The notes: generated by a model not told the origin, from the letters alone. Positions 33,730 to 42,306 are shown, counted from the stretch's first letter. The stretch: 64,000 nt of DNA from AC-49 sp963817035 (GCA_963817035.1 CAWFMM010000004.1:1922001-1986000), one strand, 5' to 3'. A program made the numbers and translations.

Positions 33730-34701
33730 TCACCACCAGACGGTGGAATCGAGGTTCGCGATCTCGTCGACGGACTTGGTGTAGATCCCCGACGACAGGT
33801 ACTTCCACCCATCGTCGCACACGATGAAAACGACGTTGCCCTCATCGAGCTCCGAGGCGATGCGCACGGCGATCGAGGCAATCGCCCCACTCGAGACGCC
33901 GGCGAACACGCCCTCCTCGTCGAGCAGCTTGCGCGTCCAGATGATCGCGTCACGGTTGGTGACGAAGATCTTGCGGTCGAGCAGCGAGATATCGATGATC
34001 TCGGGGATGAAGCCATCGTCGAGCGAGCGCAGGCCCTGGACCGGCTCGCCCTGCATGGGCTCGGCCGCGACGATCTTGACCGCGTCGCCGAGCTCCTCCT
34101 TGAAGCGTCGCCCGTTGCCCATCAGCGTGCCGCCGGTGCCGAGCCCGGCGACGAAGGCGGTGATGTCACCGTCCAGCTCGTCGAGGATCTCGGGCGCGGT
34201 GCCGTTGTAGTGGGCGAGCGGGTTGGCCGGGTTGCCGTACTGGTAGGGCATGTAGTACTGCGGATCCTTGGCCAGCTCGACCGCCAGAGCAACCGCGCCG
34301 TTGGAGCCCTGGTCGCCCGGGCTGTAGACGATCTCGGCGCCGTACATCTGCAGCAGCTGGGTGCGCTCGGGCGTGACGTTCTCGGGCATGACGACCTTGA
34401 GCTTGTAGCCCTTGTGCTTGGCGATCATCGCCAGCGAGATGCCGGTGTTGCCCGAGGTCGGCTCGAGGATCGTCTGGTCGGGGCCGATCAGCCCCTTCTC
34501 CTCGGCGTCGGCGATCAGCGCGCGAGCGACGCGATCCTTGACCGACCCGGTCGGGTTGAACGACTCCATCTTGGCCCAGATCCGCACGCCCGGCTTGGGC
34601 GACAGGCGCTTGAGCTCGATCAGGGGCGTGTTGCCGATCGCCTGGATGACGTCGCCGTAGCGCCCGCCACACGGCTTGTTCTGCAGAGGCGGTAGACCCA
34701 T
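33730..34701 (-). CDS. cysM: Cysteine synthase CysM (CysO-dependent, O-phosphoserine type)
   Basis: PLP enzyme, 323 residues, the same length as the mycobacterial CysM. The PLP lysine is Lys55 in NPTGSVKDR, and PTSGNTG binds substrate. Arg225 in GLRSLDDGF matches the Arg that selects O-phosphoserine, and the C-terminus DGWKYLSSGIY is CysM-like. It should form cysteine on the CysO thiocarboxylate, which Mec then releases. The MGLPPLQNK start is used; 18 extra in-frame residues upstream are unlikely. TATCCT lies 10 nt before the ATG. Confidence 0.93.
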   Translation of the reverse strand: MGLPPLQNKPCGGRYGDVIQAIGNTPLIELKRLSPKPGVRIWAKMESFNPTGSVKDRVARALIADAEEKGLIGPDQTILEPTSGNTGISLAMIAKHKGYKLKVVMPENVTPERTQLLQMYGAEIVYSPGDQGSNGAVALAVELAKDPQYYMPYQYGNPANPLAHYNGTAPEILDELDGDITAFVAGLGTGGTLMGNGRRFKEELGDAVKIVAAEPMQGEPVQGLRSLDDGFIPEIIDISLLDRKIFVTNRDAIIWTRKLLDEEGVFAGVSSGAIASIAVRIASELDEGNVVFIVCDDGWKYLSSGIYTKSVDEIANLDSTVWW

Positions 34702-34771
34702 TGCTTTACAAAGGATAGCGACCCTGGGTGCGGGCCGGGCCACCCCTGACTCCACCGGCGGTCCGGGCCGG

Positions 34772-34777
34772 TACGCT
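34772..34777 (+). promoter_or_regulatory. Leaderless-type -10 element of the SHKGWP gene
   Basis: TACGCT with a 7-nt gap to the GTG at 34785. Confidence 0.45.
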
Positions 34778-34784
34778 CCCGCGC

Positions 34785-35285
34785 GTGCTCAGCTACCGCC
34801 GTGCCTCGTTCGGGTTCCTCGTCGTCCTCTTCGCGCTGACCGCGACCACCATGGTCGCGTACGGCGGGAAGGCGAGCCACAAGGGCTGGCCGAAGATCCC
34901 CGGCGGTCATGTGCGATTTGCGAAGCCCGGTGGATCACATCTGATCGGCACGTCGAAGAGCGACGAGCTGCTCGGCCAGCACGGCAGCGACACGCTCGAA
35001 GGCAGCGGCGCGTCTGACGTCCTGTGGGGCGACCTACAGCCCAACAACCAGCCGCTCGGCCAGCACGACCGCATCGACGGCGGCGACGGCAAGGACTTCA
35101 TCTACACGAGCCACGGCTTCAACACCGTCGACGCCGGCGCCGGCAGCGACGAGATCCACGCCCACTACGGGTCCGGATCGATCGACTGCGGCCCGGGCAA
35201 CGACCTCGTCTTCCTCAGCCACCGCAGCGAGAAGCTCTACAAGCTCACCGGCTGCGAGCGGACGACGTACCGCAGCTCGTTGTAG
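34785..35285 (+). CDS. Secreted RTX-like (hemolysin-type) small protein
   Basis: 166 residues from GTG at 34785. The signal segment (FGFLVVLFALTATTMVAYG) leads a mature part beginning SHKGWP, followed by degenerate RTX nonapeptides (GQHGSDTLEG, DGGDGKDFIY, DAGAGSDEIH, CGPGNDLVF). This suggests a small Ca2+-binding beta-roll. Two Cys (DCGPGND, GCER) could pair. A decayed relative sits at 40017-41195. It divides the two cysteine operons but is divergent from cysM. Confidence 0.8.
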   Translation: MLSYRRASFGFLVVLFALTATTMVAYGGKASHKGWPKIPGGHVRFAKPGGSHLIGTSKSDELLGQHGSDTLEGSGASDVLWGDLQPNNQPLGQHDRIDGGDGKDFIYTSHGFNTVDAGAGSDEIHAHYGSGSIDCGPGNDLVFLSHRSEKLYKLTGCERTTYRSSL

Positions 35286-35298
35286 CCCGACGGACCTC

Positions 35299-36666
35299 CT
35301 AGTGGTGGAAGCTCGCCCGCGACGCCTCGTCGGCGTGCTCGCCGTTGAGGCGCTCGACGGTGCGTACGAGGTCGGCGACAAGCAACTCGGCCAGGTCGTG
35401 GCTGAAGCCGTTGCGTACGACGACGCGCAGGATCGACTCGTGCTCCATGCCCTCGGGGCATGGGTAGGCCGGGAGCGTCCAGCCTCGCCCGCGGATCGTC
35501 TCGGAGACGTCGTAGACCGAGAACGGCGTGCCGTCCTTGACCTTGAACGCGAACACCGGCAGCTGGCCACCGTCGGAGACGAGCTCGAACGGCTCGACCT
35601 GCGAGATCGCTTCGGACAACCACATCGCCGTGTCGCGCGCGGTCTGCTGAACGCGGCGGTAGCCCTCCTTGCCCAGGCGTAGCAACGTGTAGTACTGCGC
35701 CGCGACCTGCGCACCGGGGCGTGAGAAGTTCAGCGCGAACGTCGGCATGTCGCCGCCGAGGTAGTCGACGTGGAAGATCAGGTCCTCGGGCAGACACTCC
35801 TTGTCACGCCACACGACCCAGCCGACGCCCGGGTAGACGAGGCCGTACTTGTGGCCCGAGGCGTTGATCGAAGCGACCCGCGGGACGCGGAAGTCCCACA
35901 GCAGATCCGGATCGAGGAACGGAGCGATGAAGCCACCGGACGCTCCGTCGACGTGCAGCGGCACGTCGGGCCCACCCCTGGCGGCGAGGTCGTCCAAGGC
36001 CTTGGCGATCCCGGCGACGTCCTCGTAGCTGCCGTCGAACGTCGAGCCGAGCACGGCGACGACACCGATCGTGTTCTCGTCACACGCGGCGGCCGCGCCC
36101 TCGGGCGTCAGGAAGAGCGCGTCCTCGGTGACCGGGACGAGGCGGCACTCGACCTCCCAGTAGCGACAGAACTTCTCCCAGCACACCTGGACGTTGGCGC
36201 CCATGACCATGTTCGGCTTGTCACCGCCGGTCCGAGTGCGCCAGCGGCGCTTGAGCGCCATGCCGGCGAGCATGCAGGCCTCGCTGGAACCGGTCGTCGA
36301 GCAGCCCGTCGCGTTGCCGTCCGCGGTCGCGCCCCAGAGGTCGGCGAGCATGTTGACGCAACGGTTCTCGAGCTCCGCGGTCTGCGGGTACTCGTCCTTG
36401 TCGATCATGTTCTTGTCGAGCGTCTCGGCGATCAGCGCGCGGGCCTGAGGCTCCATCCACGTCGTGACGAACGTGGCCAGGTTGAGCCGCGAGTTGCCGT
36501 CGAGCATCAGCTCGTCGTGGATGATCTGGTACGCCGCGTCGGGATGGATCTCAGCGTCGGCCATCTTCCAGCGCGGGACCTCATAGGCACCCGAGTTGGC
36601 GTGGTGAGGATGGATGTCGACGGTGGCATTCGCCTTCTCCGCGTCTACCTGGCTATGTAGCGCCAT
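35299..36666 (-). CDS. gadB: Glutamate decarboxylase
   Basis: PLP enzyme converting glutamate to GABA with proton use. 455 residues; the PLP lysine is in ASGHKYGLVYPG, HVDGASGGF precedes it, and the TGSSEACMLAG loop is family-typical. The C-terminal end SFHH resembles the auto-inhibitory His tail of enterobacterial GAD. GGGAGG lies 4 nt before the ATG. It begins 22 nt after cysO, so it is probably transcribed with moeZ-cysO. No GABA antiporter is nearby. Confidence 0.94.
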   Translation of the reverse strand: MALHSQVDAEKANATVDIHPHHANSGAYEVPRWKMADAEIHPDAAYQIIHDELMLDGNSRLNLATFVTTWMEPQARALIAETLDKNMIDKDEYPQTAELENRCVNMLADLWGATADGNATGCSTTGSSEACMLAGMALKRRWRTRTGGDKPNMVMGANVQVCWEKFCRYWEVECRLVPVTEDALFLTPEGAAAACDENTIGVVAVLGSTFDGSYEDVAGIAKALDDLAARGGPDVPLHVDGASGGFIAPFLDPDLLWDFRVPRVASINASGHKYGLVYPGVGWVVWRDKECLPEDLIFHVDYLGGDMPTFALNFSRPGAQVAAQYYTLLRLGKEGYRRVQQTARDTAMWLSEAISQVEPFELVSDGGQLPVFAFKVKDGTPFSVYDVSETIRGRGWTLPAYPCPEGMEHESILRVVVRNGFSHDLAELLVADLVRTVERLNGEHADEASRASFHH

Positions 36667-36688
36667 GGCGCCTCCCGAACTCTGGTTT

Positions 36689-36961
36689 TCAGCCGCCGGC
36701 CATGGCCGGCAGGATCACGAGCGAGTCGCTCTCGCCCACGGTGGTGTCCAGGCCGTCGAGGACGCGAACGTCCTCGTCGTTGAGGTAGACGTTGACGTAG
36801 CGGTTGAGGTCGCCCTCACCGCCGAAGATCTGGTCACGCGTCTCAGGATGAGCGGTGACCAACGCCTCGAGAACCTCACGCACGTTCGCACCGTCGGCGC
36901 TGACTTCGCGTTCGCCCCCCACCGAGGGACGCAGAACCGGGGGAATGCGGATCGTGGCCAT
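36689..36961 (-). CDS. cysO: Sulfur-carrier protein CysO-like (ubiquitin fold)
   Basis: 90 residues, MoaD/ThiS fold, ending PAMAGG; the C-terminal Gly-Gly is activated and turned into a thiocarboxylate. Strand pattern IRIPPVLRP, VNVYLNDED and SDSLVILPA fits the family. With CysM, Mec and the MoeZ-like enzyme nearby, CysO is more likely than MoaD. It starts 11 nt after moeZ and precedes gadB. Confidence 0.9.
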   Translation of the reverse strand: MATIRIPPVLRPSVGGEREVSADGANVREVLEALVTAHPETRDQIFGGEGDLNRYVNVYLNDEDVRVLDGLDTTVGESDSLVILPAMAGG

Positions 36962-36972
36962 GGCGCAGGACC

Positions 36973-38154
36973 CTAGCCTGCGGCGGCGCAGAACGCTTCG
37001 TAGTCCGGGAAGACGCCCATCTCGTCGTCGGAGATCGAGTCGGGCTCGCGCGAGCAGATCGGGCACTCGGGATCGCGGCGGACCTTCAGCTCGGTCGTGC
37101 TCGCCTCGAGCGCGTCGTACATCAGCAGCCGGCCGATGAGCGGCTCGCCGGAGCCCGTGATCAGCTTGATGACCTCGGTCGCCTGGAGCAAGCCCATCGT
37201 CCCGGGCAGGACGCCGAGCACGCCGTTGGCGCCACACGACGGAGCGAGCTCGGCCGGCGGCGGCTGGCGGAACAGGCAGCGGTAGCACGGGCCCTCATAC
37301 GGAGCAAAGACGGAGAGCTGACCCTCGAAGCCGAGGATCGCGGCGCTGACGACGGGGATCTTCAGCCGCACCGAGGCGTCGTTGAGCAGGTAGCGCGTGG
37401 GGAAGTTGTCGACGCCGTCGACGATGATGTCGTAGCCCTCGATGATCTCCATGATGTTCGAGGCATCGATGCGCGTCTTGTACTTGACGACGTTGACGTC
37501 GGGGTTCAGCGCGTTGATCGCGGCCTCGGCCGAGTCGACCTTGGGCGTGCCAACGCCGGGTGTGGTGTGGATGACCTGGCGCTGGAGGTTCGACAGGTCG
37601 ACGACGTCGTCGTCGACGATGCCGATCGTGCCGACGCCGGCCGCGGCGAGGTACAGCGCGGTCGGCGAGCCCAGACCACCGGCGCCGAGCAGCAGGACCT
37701 TGGCGTCAAGCAGCTTGAGCTGGCCCTCGAGGCCGACCTCGGGAACGAGGATGTGGCGGCTGTAGCGATCGCGCTGCTCGGCGGTCAACGAGCGCGGGAC
37801 GTCGACCTCATAGCCGCGGTCCTTCCACAGCGTGATGCCACCGGTCATCGACTCGACGTGCTCGAAGCCGAGCTCCTCGGTCAGGGTATGGGCGGCCAGC
37901 GCCGAGCGCTGGCCACTGGCGCAGTAGAGGATCACCCGCTGAGAGCGATCGGGCACCGCGTTGTCGATCCGCGTCTCCAGGTACGAACGCGGAATCAGCT
38001 TCGCCCCGGGCAGGTGACCGGCCGAGAACTCGTCGATCTCGCGCACGTCGATGATCGCCACCCCGTTGCCGAGAAGCGGGTGGACCTCAGACGGATCGAC
38101 CTCGTCGATCGAGGAGCGGATCTTCTTGACGTACTCACTGCCGGACAGGCTCAT
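36973..38154 (-). CDS. moeZ: MoeZ-like adenylyltransferase/sulfurtransferase with N-terminal rhodanese
   Basis: Activates the C-terminus of CysO by adenylation and delivers sulfur. 393 residues. The rhodanese domain comes first (about 20-118; catalytic Cys78 in YCASGQRS). The ThiF/MoeB domain follows (about 122-370), with GAGGLGS nucleotide motif, IVDDDVVDLSNLQRQ, and zinc pairs CYRC and CPIC. Mycobacterial MoeZ has the opposite order. A clear sigma-A-like promoter lies upstream, and AGGG precedes the ATG by 9 nt. Confidence 0.92.
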   Translation of the reverse strand: MSLSGSEYVKKIRSSIDEVDPSEVHPLLGNGVAIIDVREIDEFSAGHLPGAKLIPRSYLETRIDNAVPDRSQRVILYCASGQRSALAAHTLTEELGFEHVESMTGGITLWKDRGYEVDVPRSLTAEQRDRYSRHILVPEVGLEGQLKLLDAKVLLLGAGGLGSPTALYLAAAGVGTIGIVDDDVVDLSNLQRQVIHTTPGVGTPKVDSAEAAINALNPDVNVVKYKTRIDASNIMEIIEGYDIIVDGVDNFPTRYLLNDASVRLKIPVVSAAILGFEGQLSVFAPYEGPCYRCLFRQPPPAELAPSCGANGVLGVLPGTMGLLQATEVIKLITGSGEPLIGRLLMYDALEASTTELKVRRDPECPICSREPDSISDDEMGVFPDYEAFCAAAG

Positions 38155-38199
38155 GGCAAAATCCCTGAAGTCGGGTCGGAATTGGACCGTGCTTCAGAA

Positions 38200-38228
38200 A
38201 GTATAGCGCCTCGGAGACGTCCCGTTAA
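38200..38228 (-). promoter_or_regulatory. Sigma-A-like promoter of moeZ-cysO-gadB
   Basis: On the minus strand, TTAACG (38223-38228), a 17-nt spacer and TATACT (38200-38205). This matches 4/6 and 5/6 of the consensus. Transcription would start near 38193, giving a leader of about 40 nt. Confidence 0.7.
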
Positions 38229-38235
38229 CCAACCC

Positions 38236-38275
38236 GGACCCCGGCGTTTTCCGCTGCCGAAGCACGCCGGGGTCC
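38236..38275. repeat. Perfect 12-bp inverted repeat in the moeZ/histidine kinase divergent region
   Basis: GGACCCCGGCGT (38236-38247) and its exact complement (38264-38275) around a 16-nt loop, just upstream of the moeZ -35. There is no U-run on either side, so it may be an operator, or a terminator for something transcribed leftward. Confidence 0.55.
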
Positions 38276-38391
38276 GTTCCTGATGGTCGTGCCGAACCCG
38301 GTGACCGACGCTGGCGGCGGTGAACTACAGGCTCGGTGGGGGCGTTTCGCTTGCTGCAAGCTGATTATCGACTCGGGGCTAGCTGCCGACT

Positions 38392-38409
38392 ATGGGGTGA
38401 GGACCCCAT
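38392..38409 (+). promoter_or_regulatory. Hairpin presenting a Shine-Dalgarno in its loop
   Basis: ATGGGGT/ACCCCAT 7-bp perfect stem with the loop GAGG, ending at the base before TTG 38410. The loop GAGG is correctly spaced (7 nt) as the ribosome binding site of the histidine kinase. Confidence 0.4.
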
Positions 38410-39384
38410 TTGTCGGACGGCCCCGTAATGCGCAAACACGCCCTCGTCAGCCAGATCCTCGCCATCAATTCGCTGCTGATCGCCGCGACGGTGATCGCTG
38501 CCTCGACCGTGACGCCGCTGCATTTCGACTCGGCCAACGGCAAGCGCCAGGCGCTGATCCTGGCCGCCGCCGTGCTGGCGACGGTCCTCGTCAACGGCGT
38601 CGTCCTGCGCCGGCGGTTCGCGCCGCTCGAGCAACTGCTGGCGACGATGGAGAGCGTCGACGTCGCGCGGCCGGGCACGCGCGTCGCCGTCTCGCGCGAC
38701 GACTCGCGTGAGGTGCGGCGGCTGCACGACGCGTTCAACCGGATGCTCGCGCGCCTCGAGGACGAGCGCGCGGCGACGTCGGCGGCGGTGCTTCACGCCC
38801 AGGAGGCCGAGCGCGCCCGCATCGCCCGCGATCTGCACGACGAGGTCAACCAGGCGCTGACCGGAGTCCTGCTGCGCCTGCGCGCGATCGAGCCCGACGC
38901 CCCGCCCGCGCTCCAAGCCGAGCTCCACGAGATCCAGAACGCCGCCTCGCAGGCGATGGCCGAGCTGCTGTCGCTCGCCCGCGAGCTGCGCCCCGCCACC
39001 CTCGACGACCACGGCCTCGAGGCCGCGCTGCGCTCGCGCGTGGACGAGTTCTCCCACCAGACCGGAACGCCGACGACGCTGAGCGTCGCCGCGGACCTCG
39101 GCCCGCTCGACGCGCAGGACCAGCTCGTCGTCTACCGCGTCGTTCAGGAATCGCTGTCGAACGTCGCGCGCCATGCCGACGCGCAGGGCGTCCGCGTCGA
39201 GCTTGCGCGCGACGACGGCCGCCCGCTCGTGCGGATCGCCGACGACGGCTGTGGCTTCACCGGCCCAGGGCGCGACGGAGGGCTCGGGCTGACCGGGATG
39301 CGCGAGCGCGCGCGACTGGCCGGCGGCTGGCTGGAGGTGCACTCCAAGCCCGGCGAGGGCACGACGATCGAGCTGCGGCTATGA
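38410..39384 (+). CDS. NarL/DesK-type sensor histidine kinase
   Basis: 324 residues from TTG at 38410 (ATG at 38428 is the alternative). Two membrane helices (LVSQILAINSLLIAATVI and LILAAAVLATVLVNGV) have only a short outside loop. A HAMP-like linker follows, then HisKA_3 with His143 in ARDLHDEVNQ, and HATPase motifs YRVVQESLSNVARHA, DDGCGF and GLGLTGM. The short sensor loop suggests intramembrane sensing. It overlaps the response regulator by ATGA. Confidence 0.9.
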   Translation: MSDGPVMRKHALVSQILAINSLLIAATVIAASTVTPLHFDSANGKRQALILAAAVLATVLVNGVVLRRRFAPLEQLLATMESVDVARPGTRVAVSRDDSREVRRLHDAFNRMLARLEDERAATSAAVLHAQEAERARIARDLHDEVNQALTGVLLRLRAIEPDAPPALQAELHEIQNAASQAMAELLSLARELRPATLDDHGLEAALRSRVDEFSHQTGTPTTLSVAADLGPLDAQDQLVVYRVVQESLSNVARHADAQGVRVELARDDGRPLVRIADDGCGFTGPGRDGGLGLTGMRERARLAGGWLEVHSKPGEGTTIELRL

Positions 39385-40013
39385 GACTGCTGATCGCCGA
39401 CGACCACGGCATCGTCCGCGGCGGGTTGCGGGCGCTGCTCGACCGCCAGCCCGACATGGACGTCGTCTCCGAAGCGGCCGACGGCGCCGACGCGCTGCAC
39501 CACGCGCTGGCCACGCGGCCCGATGTCGCGATCCTTGATGTCGCGATGCCCAAGCTCACGGGCTTGCAGGTCGCGCGCGAGCTCCGCGCCCAGGCGCCGG
39601 CAATCAGCGTCCTGATCCTGTCGATGCACGACGACGAGCGCTATCTGTTCGAAGCGCTCAAGGCCGGCGCCTCGGGTTACGTGCTCAAGTCAGAGGCCGA
39701 CCACGACCTCGTCGACGCGGTCCGCGCCGTCCACCGTGGCGAGTCGTTTCTCACCAACGCCGCCGAGCGCTCGCTGATCCGCGCCTGGATGGCCGACGGC
39801 TCGACCGGCCCGGTCGAGCCGCTGACCCCGCGCGAGCAGGAGGTGCTGAAGCTGATCGCCGAGGCGCACACGAACAAGGAGATCGGCGAGATCCTGCATC
39901 TGAGCGCCAAGACCGTCGAGTCCCACCGCGGCAACCTGCTGCGCAAGCTCGGCATGCGCGACCGCGTGGAGCTCGTGCGCTACGCGATCCGGCGCGGACT
40001 GATCGAGCCGTAG
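39381..40013 (+). CDS. NarL/LuxR-type response regulator
   Basis: 210 residues: receiver domain (phospho-Asp53 in ILDVAMPK, acidic DD at 7-8, Lys in VLKSEAD) and LuxR-type HTH (LTPREQEVLKLIAEAHTNKEIG). Cognate partner of the overlapping kinase. Its targets are unknown; candidates are the adjacent gene remains and the cysteine operons. Confidence 0.94.
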   Translation: MRLLIADDHGIVRGGLRALLDRQPDMDVVSEAADGADALHHALATRPDVAILDVAMPKLTGLQVARELRAQAPAISVLILSMHDDERYLFEALKAGASGYVLKSEADHDLVDAVRAVHRGESFLTNAAERSLIRAWMADGSTGPVEPLTPREQEVLKLIAEAHTNKEIGEILHLSAKTVESHRGNLLRKLGMRDRVELVRYAIRRGLIEP

Positions 40014-40016
40014 GCC

Positions 40017-41195
40017 CTACAGCTGCGCCTGGCGCTCGCAGTTGCGAAGCTTGTAGTGCTGGTTGACGGCGAGGCGGCGGATCCAGACGATGTCGTTGCC
40101 CGCGCCGCAGTCGACGGTGCCGTGGCCGTAGTAGGCGTAGACGGTGTCATGGCCGGTGCCGGCGCTCACCGTGTTCGTGCCGTGGCTGGTGTAGATCCAG
40201 TCGTCGCCCGCGCCGCCGCTCATCGTGTCGCGCTGCTGAGGCCCGTTGGGATGCAGGTACTCGTCGCCCCAGATGATGTCCTCACCGCGGGCCAGCCCTT
40301 GTGGCTGACCTTGCCGTTGCCGCCCGCGGTGCGCCGGCCGTTGCCGGCCACGCACGTCACCCCGGCGCCGGCGCCTACGCAGAGCGGACTCGCCTTCGAC
40401 CTGCCCTTGGGCTTGTTCTTGGTCGACGGCAGCGTCACGACCCCGGGGTCGTCGATGCCCGCGGGCGGCGGGCCCTCGCACTGCTCGGTGGCCGGCGCCG
40501 GCGTGCTGCCCAGGGCGTCGGCGGCGGTCGCCGTGAACGCCCACGAGCCCGAGGAGCAGGCGGTGGCGCCGACCCACGAGGTCACCGTCGCGTTCGGGCC
40601 GTCGCCGGACGGGTCAGACCCGACCCCCGATGCTGAAGCTCATGCGCAGCAGCGAATCGGGCCCGGTCATCCCGGGCGGCGTGACCTCCGCCGGCCATGT
40701 GAGGACGAGCGCGTTGTCGGCACCCAGCGCGACCGGCACGAGCGTCCGGATCGTCGGGAAGTCGCTCGTCGCCAGGACCACGAGACCACGGCCTCCGGGG
40801 GCGTTGAACGCGGTCAGATCGAGCCGGATCTCGAGGTCGAAGCCGTCGGTATCGCCGCCGGGAACCCGCACCCGCGCACTGCCGCCGCCGACCCGCGCCC
40901 CGGCCGGGCAGCGCGTCTCGTCGCCCAGCACCTGATCGCTGGAACACGCGGGCGCGCCGGACGCCTCGCCGAGTCGCAGCGCACGATCGAAGCCGAACGT
41001 CATCGTGCCGACCGGCGCACCGGTGCCGTCCGAGGACGCGCCGCTGTCGTAGGCGAGGTCGACGTTGACGCGATTGGGAGCGGCCGACGTTCCGGCCGTC
41101 GGGTCGTCGACGAACACGTCGAGGGTGGCCGCGTGCGCCGGGGCAACGATCAGGAGGAACGCCAGCAGCACACCGCGAGGGGTCGCGCCGGTCAT
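40017..41195 (-). pseudogene. Decayed secreted protein gene with SHKGWP/RTX-like end (two frame breaks)
   Basis: One coding track changes frame twice. From 41195 a signal peptide (GVLLAFLLIVAPAHA) and a beta domain run to SFSIGGRV and a stop near 40612. The track goes on in another frame (GSDPSGDGPNATVTSW) to GKVSHKGWPA near 40297. It then returns to the first frame at GEDIIWGDE and runs to 40017. Against the intact gene at 34785 (SHKGWP, WGD, IYTSHG, DCGxGND, YKL, CER) about 40 residues after SHKGWP are missing. Two frameshifts plus a deletion imply decay, unless base errors explain it. Confidence 0.7.
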
Positions 41196-41285
41196 CGTCG
41201 TGTGGATGTTCCCGCCGCGCGCTCAGGGATGCAACACGACTGTGAGAGCCTGCATGCAGACGATCGTCGAGCCCGAGGAGCGAGC

Positions 41286-41540
41286 ATGAACCCAACCGAT
41301 CCAGACCAGCCTGTGGAAGACGGCATCGAGCAGCTGATCGCGCGTGAGCACGAGCTGCGCAGCCACGCCGAGGGACGCGGCCTGACCGACGCCGAGGCGG
41401 CCGAGCTCACCGCGGCACAGGTGCGCCTCGACGAGCTCTGGGACCTCCTGCGTCAACGCCGCGCGCTGCGCGAGGCAGGCCTCGATCCCGACGGGGCGAG
41501 CATCCGCGACCCGAAGACGGTGGAGGGCTACGAGCAGTAG
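41286..41540 (+). CDS. DUF2630 family protein
   Basis: 84 residues from MNPTDPDQP, with the family pattern IEQLIAREHELR, LDELWDLLRQRRALREAG and the end KTVEGYEQ. Short helical cytoplasmic protein, function unknown, common in actinobacteria. GAGGAG lies 5-10 nt before the ATG. Its last codon TAG gives the -10 of the next gene. Confidence 0.9.
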   Translation: MNPTDPDQPVEDGIEQLIAREHELRSHAEGRGLTDAEAAELTAAQVRLDELWDLLRQRRALREAGLDPDGASIRDPKTVEGYEQ

Positions 41541-41543
41541 CCT
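41538..41543 (+). promoter_or_regulatory. Leaderless-type -10 element of the redoxin gene
   Basis: TAGCCT with a 7-nt gap to the ATG at 41551. The TAG is also the DUF2630 stop. Confidence 0.45.
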
Positions 41544-41550
41544 GGCGGCG

Positions 41551-42306
41551 ATGCGCGCACCCGCCAGACGGATCTTCGCGCCGCCGTTTCCGCCCGAGGC
41601 CCGCTGGCTGAACGTCGCGATGCTGCGGATGGATCAGCAGGCCGGGCATCCGGTGCTGATCGAGTTCTTCGACATCTGCCGGGTCCCGTCGCTGCGCACG
41701 CTTCCGTACACCCAGGCCTGGCAGCGGCGCTATGCGACACACGGGCTGCGGGTGATCTCGGTCCACACGCCGGGCTATGACCTCTCGCGCGACGAGGACC
41801 TGGTTGCCGAGTCGGTGGCACGCCTGCGCATCGAGCACGCGGTACTGCTGGACTCCGACAACGCGCTCTGGCAGGCCTACGGCAACAAGGGCTGGCCCGC
41901 GCGCTACCTGTGGGACGCGCACGGCACGCTCGTCGATCTGCACTACGGCGAGGGCGCCTACGCCGACGCCGAGCTCGCGATCCAGGAGCAGCTCGGCATC
42001 GAGGGCGAGGTGATCGAGCCGCTGCGCCCCGAGGACGACCCCGAGGCGCTGCTCGCCGTCCCGACGCCTGAGCAGACCGGGCCCTACTCGGGCCCCTACG
42101 AAGCCGGTGGCGTGTGGGTCGTCGCCTCAGGCCGCGGCACGCTGAACGTCGACGGCCGGCCCGTCGAGATCGGCTATGACGGCGCCCACGAGCTGATCGT
42201 CCATCCTGGCCACACGCAGGCCGTGCTGACGCTCGAGCCCGATGATGCGGTCACCGTCCACGCGACGGTCTTCACGCCGGGCATGGTCAGCGATCCGGCG
42301 CCCTGA
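41551..42306 (+). CDS. Thioredoxin-fold redoxin, DipZ-C-like, with one active-site cysteine
   Basis: 251 residues. Thioredoxin fold (VLIEFFDICRVPSLRTLPY, VISVHTP, LWQAYGNKGWPARYL, LVDLHYGEG) then a beta-sandwich-like C-terminal part (GGVWVVASGRG, VTVHATVF), as in DipZ C-terminal and related proteins. The usual CxxC is replaced: only Cys in DICRVPS remains. No signal peptide is apparent. Its end overlaps the convergent phosphoesterase by 20 nt. Confidence 0.8.
   Translation: MRAPARRIFAPPFPPEARWLNVAMLRMDQQAGHPVLIEFFDICRVPSLRTLPYTQAWQRRYATHGLRVISVHTPGYDLSRDEDLVAESVARLRIEHAVLLDSDNALWQAYGNKGWPARYLWDAHGTLVDLHYGEGAYADAELAIQEQLGIEGEVIEPLRPEDDPEALLAVPTPEQTGPYSGPYEAGGVWVVASGRGTLNVDGRPVEIGYDGAHELIVHPGHTQAVLTLEPDDAVTVHATVFTPGMVSDPAP

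Noticed and set aside
34728..34784. Upstream start of the SHKGWP protein
   Set aside because: GTG 34785 has a -10 hexamer exactly 7 nt before it and begins the signal peptide; the upstream residues are Pro/Gly-rich filler.
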